From: Nostoc sp. ATCC 53789
Lineage (GTDB): Bacteria; Cyanobacteriota; Cyanobacteriia; Cyanobacteriales; Nostocaceae
Reading direction: 5' to 3'
Assembly (NCBI RefSeq): GCF_009873495.1
Contig: NZ_CP046703.1
Location: 1,116,001 to 1,180,000 of the forward strand
Length of the DNA: 64,000 bases
The notes under the pieces are model-generated. The model had not been told where the DNA came from. It did not search any database and saw only the letters and a program-made list of their open reading frames with translations. Numbering within the stretch: the first letter of the stretch is position 1; every line of letters begins with the position of its first letter. This document shows positions 47,883-56,433 of the stretch, in pieces. Both the position numbers and the translations under genes were made by a program.

Positions 47883-48570
47883 GTGAAATACAAAATATGG
47901 GAGGATGAACAAAGTCAACAGCAAAGTGCATCTGGAATGAAAGCATACTCCATTGACCTTCGTCAAAAAGTAATTGACGCGTATAATAATCGAGAAGGCT
48001 CCCAACGAAAACTAGCAACAAGATTTAGCGTCAGTTTAACTTTTATCCAGAAGCTACTAAAGCGATATCGAAGCAAGGCGACAATTGAGCCAAAAGCTCA
48101 TGCTGGAGGTAATACAGGTAAGCTAAGTAGTGAGCAGATGGCAATAGTTGTTACCTTACTGGAGGAAGACAACGATGCAATTTTGGTTGAGTTGTTTTCT
48201 CGATTAGAGGAACGAACGGGTGTTCTAGTCAGCAGAGCGACAATGGGAAGAATCACTCAAAAGCTAAAGCTAACCCGCAAAAAAAACATTGCACGCCAGT
48301 GAAAAATATACAGAACGAGTACAGAAACTCAGAGCAGAGTATTGGACAACGATTGGCTCGGTAAACCTGGAAGACCTGGTATTTATTGATGAAGCCGGAG
48401 TTAACATCGCCATCACCAGACGCTTCGCTCGTTCGCCTCAAGGTAGTCGTGCTTATGCTTCACATCCTCAGGGACGAGGAAAAAATGTGACGATGATTGG
48501 AGCAATGTCAACACAAGGAATTATTGCTGCAATGACTTTTACTGGTGGTACTAATGCATCTGCAAATTTG
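47868..48570 (+). mobile_element. IS630-family element, right end deleted
   Basis: It begins after a TA dinucleotide (47866-47867), the usual IS630 target, with GCGGTTCTCGCTTGAGTG. The two-part transposase follows. Homology to IS630 ends near FTGGTNA (about 48560), where exoprotein repeats resume. No matching right end is seen, so insertion was followed by a deletion that removed the right half. Confidence 0.75.
47937..48302 (+). CDS. IS630 transposase, first frame (helix-turn-helix part)
   Basis: 121 residues with the paired helix-turn-helix of IS630 transposases: AYSIDLRQKVIDAYNNREGSQRKLA and FSVSLTFIQKLLKRYR, then VSRATMGRITQKLKLTRKK. The frame leaves the family at an A8 run (48279-48286), where a +1 shift would join it to the second frame. 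That layout is normal for frameshift-expressed IS630 elements. The catalytic half is truncated, so only a DNA-binding fragment could be made. Confidence 0.8.
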   Translation: MKAYSIDLRQKVIDAYNNREGSQRKLATRFSVSLTFIQKLLKRYRSKATIEPKAHAGGNTGKLSSEQMAIVVTLLEEDNDAILVELFSRLEERTGVLVSRATMGRITQKLKLTRKKNIARQ

Positions 48571-50097
48571 AATAACAGTGCGATCGCTACATTTTCATTT
48601 GGAGCGGGAGCAGGAGGTAATATCAGGATTGAAACTGGAAACTTGAATCTCCGAGAAGGAACTAGTATTACTACTAGTACTATTAATCCAAGCAGAATAG
48701 ATTTGAACTCTTTTACTCCGATAAACCTTCTTAGTAATGGTCAACCGGAATTACGGGAAGTTTTAATTGCCTTTATCCAAAATTTAATTAACACGATTGA
48801 GCCAGGAGATTCAAGTAATTTTGAACAAGCAAAACCAGGTAATGTAAACATCTTTGCTTCCGATTCAGTGGTATTAAGCGGAATATCGCCTGATGGGGAA
48901 AGTAATATTATATCTACTGCTACTTTTGGTTCAGCTTCGGCTGGAAATATCACTTTGGAAACTGGAGAATTGATAGTTAGGGATAGGTCATTAATAACAT
49001 CTTCAACTACAGATAAAGGTCAGGGAGGAAATATAACCTTAACAGCTAGCGACTCCATAAAACTTATCGGTAGAAGTGGTTTATATACATCAACTTTTGG
49101 AACTGGAGCCGCAGGAAACCTAAAAATATTCAATACTGGAAACTTAACTATCCAAGATGGATCGCAAATAGCTGCTTCTACCATTGGTGAAGGTCGTGGC
49201 GGGAACATAGATATTACTGCCGATACGGTGGAAATAAAGGGTATCTCTGCTGAGGGTTCCAGCAGTGGTGTGCAAAGTCGAACTTTAGACCAAGCCTCAA
49301 GTGCAGATGCAGGTGATATCAAATTGACAACCCGACTTTTGAATATTAATGGTGGTGCAGTAATATCTACCCAAAGTATCAATCAAGGTCAAGCTGGCAA
49401 AATTACTATCCGAGTTGATGAAAATCTAAATGCATTAGATGGTCGTATCTCTACTTCTTCCAGAAAATCTTCGGGAGGAGATATTAATATTGATGCTAGA
49501 GATATTCGACTTTTCGGTAACAGTGATATTTCTACTTTTGTTTCTAGGGGTGCTGGTGGTGGTGGCGACATAAAAATTACAGCGAATTCTATTTTTGCCC
49601 TCAATGACAGCGACATCTTCGCTTTTGCCCAAGATGGTAAAGGTGGGAACATCACCCTCAATACTCCAGCCTTTTTTGGACAGAATTATCGTCCCATAGT
49701 TCCCGGTACTAATACACTTACATTAGACAAAAATAACCAAGTAGACATCAATGCTAGCGGTGCAGTATCAGGTGTAATTGTCCTACCTGATACCACTTTC
49801 GTACAAAACAACCTTGGTCAACTTCCCCAAAACGCCATTGACACTAACGCACTCATAGCTAATAGTTGCATTTCACGCGGTACTAAACGACAAGAAAACT
49901 CTTTTACCATCACAGGTTCTGGTGCTTTGACTACTAATCGTCCTGGGGTGTTGGTTTCTAACTACACAACTGGCGAGGTGAGAGGTGTTGAAACTACATC
50001 CCGTCCTTGGAAGAAAGGCGATGCAATTATTGAACCACAAGGATTATATCGGCTGAATAATGGACAGTTGCTATTGAGTCGAGAATGTTCTAATTAG
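48289..50097 (+). pseudogene. Chimera: IS630 catalytic start fused in frame to TpsA C-terminal part
   Basis: One open frame of 602 residues. Residues 1-90 are IS630: LVFIDEAGVNIAITRRFARSPQG holds the first catalytic aspartate, but the other two are lost. From about residue 92 it is exoprotein: repeated GGNI/GGDI turns (AGAGGNIRIETGNLNLREG, QGGNITLTASDSIKL and so on) typical of a beta-helix, ending IIEPQGLYRLNNGQLLL. It has no signal or TPS domain of its own, so it cannot be secreted by the normal route. A -1/+1 shift at the A8 run would join it to the first IS630 frame. Confidence 0.85.
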
Positions 50098-50139
50098 TGT
50101 TGATTCGCTAAAATCAAAACAAACTGGAAAAATCTGACT

Positions 50140-50718
50140 ATGGTAGCCATCCTCCAGCAACCGCCAAAAATGACCATTGAGGAATATTTTGCATGGGAAC
50201 TCCAGCAAGAACTTCGTTACGAATATGTCAACGGCGAAGTTTTTGCAATGACAGGTGGTACAATTCCCCACAATGATATTGCACTTAACTTTTACAGAGT
50301 CTTATACCCACATTTACGGGCTAGAGGTTGTCGAGTGAATGTGTCGGATGTGAAAGTACAAGTTACTCCTCAAAGTCCTTATTATTATCCTGATGTTATC
50401 GTTAGTTGTGACCCTCAAGACCTGAATGCCCGCAAATTTATTCAAAACCCGAAAATTATTGCCGAAGTCCTCTCCCCCAGTACAAGCGAGAAAGATAGGG
50501 GCGAAAAATTCACCAATTACCTGAAAATTCCCTCTTTACAAGAATATTTATTGATAGATTCGGAAAAAATTTCCGTCGAACGCTACTGTCGGGGAGAGGG
50601 CAAAATGTGGCTTTATTATCCCTACACTGAGGGAGATATGATTACCCTATCCAGTATCGAATTTGAGTTAGCGATCGCACCACTATATGAAGGTGTTAAT
50701 TTTGAAGCAGAAGAATAA
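50140..50718 (+). CDS. Uma2-family (DUF820) restriction-endonuclease-fold protein
   Basis: 192 residues. Core motifs are MTIEEYFAWE, RYEYVNGEVFAMTGGT, YYYPDVIVSCDP and KIIAEVLSPSTSEKDRGEKFTNY, then LQEYLLIDSE. The D-x(n)-E-x-L pattern belongs to the PD-(D/E)XK fold. The family is hugely expanded in filamentous cyanobacteria, and its role is unproven, though transposon or toxin origins have been proposed. It lies between the two broken secretion genes and is itself intact. Confidence 0.9.
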   Translation: MVAILQQPPKMTIEEYFAWELQQELRYEYVNGEVFAMTGGTIPHNDIALNFYRVLYPHLRARGCRVNVSDVKVQVTPQSPYYYPDVIVSCDPQDLNARKFIQNPKIIAEVLSPSTSEKDRGEKFTNYLKIPSLQEYLLIDSEKISVERYCRGEGKMWLYYPYTEGDMITLSSIEFELAIAPLYEGVNFEAEE

Positions 50719-50757
50719 CTTGATTTATAGTGCGATCGCTTTTTCTGTAGATGTGGT

Positions 50758-52113
50758 TCAAAATGGTTGATAGCGGACTGAAAAATTAAACCCATTATCT
50801 TGTAGTGAAGTACCGCGATCGCTTGTGCCCATAAATGGTATACCATAGTCTGCACGCAATACCAAACCGTTTAAAGGTTGCCAGTTTAAGCCTAAACCCA
50901 GGCTAGCAATAGTTTGTGGGTCGGCATTAATACCGCGATTGTTCCATGCTGTGCCGATATCAAAAAAGGGTATTAGCTGTAAAGTTTCCACATTCGATGC
51001 TAGGGGAATCCGAACTTCCACACCTCCAACTACCCCATTGTCAGCAACAATTTGATTTTGACTATAGCCGCGCACTGTATCTACTCCGCCAATACTAATT
51101 TTTTCTAGCGAAAGTAAGGAATCAGGAGTAAGTTGAGTGTTAACTTTGGCCAACATCAAAATGCGGGGAGATAGCCGTTGCACCCATTGAAATTGTCCTA
51201 CCCAGGAGAAAAAACGCCCATCAGTACCACTATCGTTGATAGTTGGATCAAAAGCATCGATGCCAAAACTAAATTGCGATCGCGCCGCTAAGACACTGTT
51301 AGCATTACGTTGTAACCAATCTTGCGAAAAGCGAATTACCGTAACTCTTGATTGCCCATCTTCGGGCCCTTCTGTAAACGAGAAGGGAATATCATTGAGG
51401 ATGTAGGTTTGACTGCGCCGTAAATCGAATGCGAACGAGAGAGCAAATTCGTTGTTTGGCGTGTGGGTTAGCGGTTGGCGGATGTTAAAAGAAAGGGTTT
51501 CGGCTTCGCTGCGAATATTTAAATCACGAAATTCGCTTTCAATAATCCGGCTAGCACTGTTACTATAGCGGACACCAATAGTTCCATCTAGGGCGTTAAA
51601 GGGAATAGAATAATTGATATTGTAAATATCTAACCCTTCACTAGCAGCATATTCAGCACTGAATTTATCTCCAAACCCTAAGAAATTATCGTGAGCAATA
51701 AAAAGACTCCCTTGTTCTGAACCAACGCTAGATGATTGATTATTTGCAAAGTTCACCCCAGCATGGAATGGTGGCGATTCGGTAATTGTCACCTGTAAAA
51801 TATTGCTACCTGGGGTGCTACCTGCGGTTAACTCGGCATTGACTCGTTCAATTACGGGGTCAAGTTGTAATAATTGCAGCGCTTCTTCAAGACGTTTTTG
51901 GTTTAAAGGCTTACCCGCCAGCCGTGCAATCCGGGAACGCACGTATGCAGTTTGCAATCTTTCTAACCCTAAAATGGAAATTCTTTCAAGTTCGCCTTCT
52001 ACAACTTGGATTTGCACAACACCGCTAGCGATATCTTGATTGTTGGGAATAAATGCACTACTGCTGATATAACCATTATCAACATAGAGTTTGGTGATTT
52101 GCGATCGCATCAA
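50758..52113 (-). pseudogene. TpsB (ShlB/FhaC family) transporter, 5'-truncated
   Basis: 451 residues of an outer-membrane two-partner-secretion pore. The remaining part begins inside the POTRA region (KLYVDNGYISSSAFIPNNQ, then VVEGELERISILG). It continues into the beta-barrel, with the conserved GGVDTVRGYSQNQIVADNGVVGG and an aromatic C-terminus (VRYQPF) for BAM recognition. The signal peptide and first POTRA part are missing: in frame, only a few codons precede residue 1 before a TAG. Its natural cargo is presumably the neighbouring exoprotein. Without a signal it should not reach the outer membrane. Confidence 0.82.
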
Positions 52114-52131
52114 AATCCCATTGGAAAATTC

Positions 52132-52518
52132 CTAATATTCTTGATAGTCGCCTCCATGACCGTAAAAAGTTATTCCATAGGTGCTGCAAAGATTAGCTTG
52201 ACGCATGAGATCATAAGTGCCATCGCTATAAATGGCTTTAACATCATAGGTACATTGATTGCTGCTATTGCCAAATGTAATCATGTCAAATGAACCGTTA
52301 ACAATATCTGAATTGAGAATATTATTACCCCAATATCTAGATTTTGCTGAGGATACATATAGTTGAGTAATTTCTAACTCATTGTTGTTGTAGACCAAGA
52401 AATCACGGTTATCGTTTGCAAGAGCATTTTGACTGGCTAATGGTACTATTGGGAATGCTAAAGTTGTTACTAAAACTGTATTGCGAACTAGTTTAGAAAA
52501 CATGATAAACCTCTTCAT
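52132..52518 (-). CDS. Small exported protein of unknown function
   Basis: 128 residues. The N-terminal segment SKLVRNTVLVTTLAFPIVPLASQNALA is a good signal peptide cut after ALA. The mature part has the pattern FLVYNNNELEITQLYVSSAKSRYWGNNIL, two cysteines and a tyrosine-rich end. I know similar small exported proteins in cyanobacteria but no function. The gene ends 18 bases before the truncated TpsB frame, so it may be cotranscribed with it. Confidence 0.75.
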   Translation of the reverse strand: MKRFIMFSKLVRNTVLVTTLAFPIVPLASQNALANDNRDFLVYNNNELEITQLYVSSAKSRYWGNNILNSDIVNGSFDMITFGNSSNQCTYDVKAIYSDGTYDLMRQANLCSTYGITFYGHGGDYQEY

Positions 52519-52708
52519 CTGAGTTAATAAAGATTACAAAATTTTTATCAGCAACGGTTAATGAATTTATGCTTTTTGTGTTTTTTGATTCATGAACCGT
52601 TTCTTTAATACTCAGATTAAGGGAAATGATTAGGTAATGCATTCACAATTTATGCACATATACATGCCTAATTTGTATGATGCGATCGCATAATAGTACC
52701 TGCTATTT

Positions 52709-52722
52709 TGCAGAAAACTGTA
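52709..52722. promoter_or_regulatory. TGCAG-N4-CTGTA near-palindrome upstream of exported protein
   Basis: TGCAGAAAACTGTA differs by one base from the perfect repeats at 34608 and 46906. It lies 191 bases before the exported-protein start at 52518, farther than in the other two cases. Confidence 0.4.
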
Positions 52723-52883
52723 TGTAGTATTTTGTAGGGTTGCCCATCAAAAATATAAATATGTCTCACGCAGTCGTTCCCGCTTTCTTCGCTCGACTTT
52801 ATCCAAAATTAAGAACTCGGTTTTCTTTATCCGGCAAAAACCCTGGCTTTTTGGCAAATACTTTTTCCACAAATTATCCAATC

Positions 52884-52943
52884 TTGTGGGGTGGGCAACA
52901 TGAGCGCCCAGTTAATGTGGCGCTCATGTTGCCCACCCCACAA
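52884..52943. repeat. 25-bp perfect hairpin with 10-base loop
   Basis: The arms 52884-52908 and 52919-52943 are exact reverse complements. Each contains GTGGGCAACATGAGCG or its complement. It could be an imprint of a non-autonomous element, a dispersed palindrome or a terminator for either direction. No T-run follows. Confidence 0.8.
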
Positions 52944-53153
52944 TCAATAATTGTATTTTTTTGTTTGGAAGTCCCTAAACTTTCCAGTCAGCCCGTCCTT
53001 ATGAAGGGAGGATGATTACAAAGGTTAAAGGGGTGAACGAGGGGCCAAGATGTCAATTTTAGAAGTTTTAGGGGCTGTAGAGATAAATTCAGAATGTTCA
53101 ATGACTGTCAACTTTCGCTAAATTGGAAAAAGGAAAACTCAAGGAAATCTTAA

Positions 53154-53849
53154 ATGTCAGCACAATTGTTACTGGTGGATGATGAACCAGGGATACGGGA
53201 AGCCGTGAAAGACTATTTGCAAGAGAGCGGTTTCAGCGTTCAAGTCGCCAGTAACGCCCTTGAAGGTTGGGAATGGATGCAGATGAATACACCTGACTTA
53301 GTGATATCCGATGTCATGATGCCCCAGGTGGATGGCTATCAGTTCCTCAAGCAACTGCGAGAAGACCCCCGCTTTCAAGCATTGCCAGTAGTATTTTTAA
53401 CTGCTAAGGGTATGACTGGCGATCGCATTCAAGGCTATCATGCTGGTGTTGATGCCTATTTACCCAAACCCTTCGATCCTGATGAGTTAGTGGCTATAGT
53501 CGAAAATTTACTAGCCCGCCGCGATGCTAAGGCTAAAACTACAGGAGATGACGCTGAAACACCCGATCTTGCTGAACTAGCCAATCAGATTGCCCAAATT
53601 AAAGCATTATTAACCCAAAGAAATGCCATTTCCCAATCGCCAGCCCCTTTTAAAATTGATTTGACTCCCAGAGAACAAAGTGTTTTAAACTTGGTCGCTG
53701 AAGGGTTGATGAATAAAGAAATCGCCCGTCGTTTGGAAACCAGCGTCCGCAATGTAGAAAAGTACGTCAGCCGTTTGTTTAGTAAAACTGGCACTAATAG
53801 CCGTACAGAGTTAGTTCGTTTTGCTCTAGAACACGGTCTGGCTAAATAG
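53154..53849 (+). CDS. NarL-type response regulator, Ycf29-like
   Basis: 231 residues. The receiver domain (1-120) has DDEPG, the phospho-acceptor D53 in VISDVMMPQVDGY, and the lysine in YLPKPF. A linker with acidic residues follows, then a LuxR-type helix-turn-helix (LTPREQSVLNLVAEGLMNKEIARRLETSVRNVEKYVSRLF). FLTAKGMTGDRIQGYHAGVDAYLPKPFDPDEL matches the cyanobacterial/red-algal Ycf29 group, an inference from memory. No sensor kinase is adjacent. AAGGA stands 8 bases before the ATG. Confidence 0.9.
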   Translation: MSAQLLLVDDEPGIREAVKDYLQESGFSVQVASNALEGWEWMQMNTPDLVISDVMMPQVDGYQFLKQLREDPRFQALPVVFLTAKGMTGDRIQGYHAGVDAYLPKPFDPDELVAIVENLLARRDAKAKTTGDDAETPDLAELANQIAQIKALLTQRNAISQSPAPFKIDLTPREQSVLNLVAEGLMNKEIARRLETSVRNVEKYVSRLFSKTGTNSRTELVRFALEHGLAK

Positions 53850-53851
53850 GT

Positions 53852-53935
53852 ATTGGGCATGGGGCATTGGGCATTGATTATATTGTTTTCTCCATCCCCC
53901 TCATTCCCCTCTGCTCCCTGCCCTCTGCCTCTGGG
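53852..53935. repeat. Heptad repeat (STRR-like) and C-rich stretch
   Basis: TTGGGCA-TGGGGCA-TTGGGCA units (53855-53875) form a short heptad array of the kind found in heterocystous cyanobacteria. A C-rich stretch follows (CCCCCTCATTCCCCTC style). Confidence 0.65.
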
Positions 53936-54400
53936 TAATTGGTAATAGGTAACTGGCTGCTAAACCATAACCTAATACTGGTAATAGATAAAACATAAGT
54001 ATTTTGGCAAATCAGGCACTTAGCTAAAGTAAAAAGCTAAAAGTAAGGTTATTTATGTTTACTTTGGTCTTTTAGGTTTTCATTGGATTTGCGCCTGTTG
54101 TCCAATTCCCCATCTGTAAAGACACAGGTTTTTTCTTCCTGCAATTTTTTGATAAAAACTCGGTAAAATGCACCCGGTTGAGTTGGCTCTCAGATTCTAC
54201 CAGTACCCTTTGCTACAAAGTTTTTTAATAGAGGAAACTGTTCCTGGGACTTTGTGCTGCTAAATAAGACTTTCACAAAGTAGAAATCACAATATTTTGA
54301 TGAATTCTACTTGCTGCTTAGTATTTATTGCAACGGGGCTCATGGGATCAACACTTGATTTGATGCCCAATTCATACTTCTCACTACTTAAATTACACTT
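53936..54400. other. Intergenic stretch with two consecutive inverted repeats
   Basis: 465 bases without a gene. ACTTTGTG/CACAAAGT at 54249-54256 and 54274-54281 is followed by AAGTAGAA/TTCTACTT at 54278-54285 and 54305-54312. The two stems overlap, so they could be alternative RNA structures. Transcription direction is unknown. Confidence 0.4.
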
Positions 54401-54685
54401 TTAAGTTTGTGGATTTTCAGCAGCATTACGCAAGCGCATAAGCTGACGGCGCATTTGAGGTGAAGCTTTAAACTCAGACACTTCCTGCGCTTTAACGGAC
54501 GCTTGTAGCGTCTCTAGAAAGTCATCAGAACCTTCGGTTAAAGCATCAAGTAGCACTTGTAAGAGTTGTTCGCGATCGCTCAATAGACTCTTTTCCTCAA
54601 TCAACCGGAACTTGAGATGGATTTCGCACTCATAAACACCTACTTCGAGATTATTTATCTGGCGTGGTAATGCTTTGGAGTTCAT
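54401..54685 (-). CDS. Small conserved-looking cytoplasmic protein
   Basis: 94 residues, no signal or membrane segment, predicted mostly helical after a beta-like start (NNLEVGVYECEIHLKFRLIEE). The C-terminal QMRRQLMRLRNAAE is basic. It reads like a cyanobacterial hypothetical protein, but I recognise no domain. AAGGAA lies 12 bases before the ATG. No operon partner is visible. Confidence 0.6.
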   Translation of the reverse strand: MNSKALPRQINNLEVGVYECEIHLKFRLIEEKSLLSDREQLLQVLLDALTEGSDDFLETLQASVKAQEVSEFKASPQMRRQLMRLRNAAENPQT

Positions 54686-55566
54686 AACTATTGAGATTCC
54701 TTTACTTGGTTGTCATGAGGGTAAGGAGGTAGATGTCCAGCAAAAATTCTTTATATCTCTTTTGAATCCAAAGTGCTTGAATTAAGAATTTTTCTTCATC
54801 AATCACTTTTGTAATCCATTTCACTCTCCTGTGTTTTATTTACAAGCTAAATTTTCACTGTCTAGATTTTGATGTTCCTGTGCCAGATGTAGCTTATGGT
54901 AAGCCATAACTATTATTCAGTTTTTAAGATTCTACACAATAAAGTTTCTGTAAGAAGTTGTTCAACCTTTTTAAAGCTTTTTACATCAACTTTATGTGAA
55001 CGTCAATAACAGTTGGACTTGTTACTTTAATTTTGGTGTTTATACGTAAGTAAAATCGCTTAATTTTTTTGAACTTATTACAGCCAGAGGTCGATGTAGC
55101 ACTATTCAGTGAAATTACTTGATGTACGTTTTTTGCAATAGAAAATTCCGAAGAAATTCGTCAGCAGAATTATTAAGGTAAAAACTTTTGTTCTCCATAA
55201 AAAAATGTACACAGATCAAATTATTCCTTGTGAGTGCTTCACCTTACTGGGTTTTAGGCTTTATAAGTAAGAAAATCCTAGCAGTAGTTAAGATTCACAC
55301 ACCACTTTGACTTGTTTGTATACCCTAAATGAAAAAGTAATTTTTACAGAAAAATAATTGGACTACTGACAGTACGAGCTGCTAAATGTGTCTTGAACTC
55401 ATAACAGAAGGAGTAAGTTAATTCAGTACAGGTGATATTTTTACTTATGCCCATTCAATATACCCTTTTGAAACTGGGTTCAAAGCTTGTAAATTGAGAG
55501 CATTCAAGCTTGAATATAGCGTTTACAATAATTTCAGTGTAATCCACCCAAATCTTACACCCTTTT
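54686..55566. other. Long intergenic stretch upstream of ndhM
   Basis: 881 AT-rich bases between the divergent small protein and ndhM. It must hold both promoters. No family-like frame, tRNA or named RNA motif was seen. Confidence 0.5.
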
Positions 55567-55932
55567 ATGGATAACCCGATGCTGCTCAAGTCCACAACCC
55601 GTCATGTCCGCATTTTTGCAGGCGAAATTGACCGGGATGGCGACCTAGTTCCAAGTCAACAGGTCTTAACGTTAGATATTGACCCAGATAACGAATTTAA
55701 CTGGAATGAAGACGCGCTGCAAAAAGTTTATCGAAAATTTGATGAACTAGTAGAAGCATCCAGTGGCGCAGACCTCACGGACTATAATTTGCGCCGTGTG
55801 GGGTCAGACTTAGAGCATTATCTGCGATCGCTCCTGCAAGGCGGCGAAATCAGCTACAATCTGTCTGCGCGCGTTACAAACTACAGCATGGGAGTCCCCC
55901 AAGTTGCAATTGACGACAAACAAGTAAGCTAA
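55567..55932 (+). CDS. ndhM: NAD(P)H-quinone oxidoreductase subunit M
   Basis: 121 residues, full length for NdhM, one of the oxygenic-photosynthesis-specific subunits of the NDH-1 complex. That complex drives cyclic electron flow and respiration at the thylakoid membrane. Recognised from MLLKSTTRHVRIFAGEIDRDG, VLTLDIDPDNEFNWNEDALQKVYRKFDELV, DLTDYNLRRVGSDLEHYLRSLLQ and NLSARVTNYSMGVPQV. It is soluble and sits on the peripheral arm. It stands as a single gene with long non-coding flanks. No clear ribosome site precedes the ATG, as is common in cyanobacteria. Confidence 0.95.
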   Translation: MDNPMLLKSTTRHVRIFAGEIDRDGDLVPSQQVLTLDIDPDNEFNWNEDALQKVYRKFDELVEASSGADLTDYNLRRVGSDLEHYLRSLLQGGEISYNLSARVTNYSMGVPQVAIDDKQVS

Positions 55933-56433
55933 AAAGTTGCTAAGAGTCTGGCTGAACCCTTCTGACAATTCAAGCAACTCATCAGCAAAATCCCCCTTCC
56001 CGACGTAGGAAGGGGAAATTCATCCGGTACTTTTGCCAAAACTATATTTGCTATTCTTAATTCTTAATTAAAGTTAATTGTTGCTATCCTACTTATAAAC
56101 TAAATAAATCCCTATATTCTCTGCCTCTTGATGATGCGATAATTCAGCAAAAGCTTGGGGTGCAGTTATGCTTGGGTTATGCTTTGTTAACAGGGTTGGA
56201 GCTAGTTGCTTTGGCGATTGAGAGTCACAGAGCAATAGAAGCTATGATGAGGCTGGAGGGTTGACTTAGGAGCGTGTTTTTTAGATAAGTTAAGTATTAG
56301 CACCTGCTGATATCCGCCAGCTAAAATCATCATCTAAAGTCTGGGTATGTCAATTTTAAGAAAGATGAGCGGTCTAGATTGTCCCTACTAATGCTGTTAA
56401 AGAAATTGCCAATCGCTGATCGGTGCGAAAACT
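55933..56433. other. Intergenic stretch with a possible gene remnant
   Basis: 501 bases. A plus-strand frame ending at TGA 56261-56263 encodes a gene-like stretch (DDAIIQQKLGVQLC, then LLTGLELVALAIESHRAIEAM) but has no start codon before the similarity begins. It may be the tail of a lost gene. The rest is unremarkable. Confidence 0.4.

Larger units (their letters stand above)
52519..53153. other. Intergenic stretch with regulatory palindrome and strong hairpin
   Basis: 635 bases. It contains the TGCAG-type palindrome at 52709-52722 and the 25-bp hairpin at 52884-52943. A 91-codon frame (52740-53015) runs across the hairpin and shows no family resemblance; I do not treat it as a gene. Confidence 0.55.

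Noticed and set aside
50140..50718. Uma2 gene as a homing endonuclease responsible for the nearby breaks
   Set aside because: The breaks coincide with IS630 and ISAs1 ends. Uma2 genes are common throughout these genomes.
52740..53015. 91-codon plus-strand frame
   Set aside because: It spans the 25-bp hairpin, has low-complexity content, no family resemblance and no good ribosome site.
53852..53935. CRISPR-like array
   Set aside because: The repeats are heptads without spacers. They fit cyanobacterial STRR sequences.
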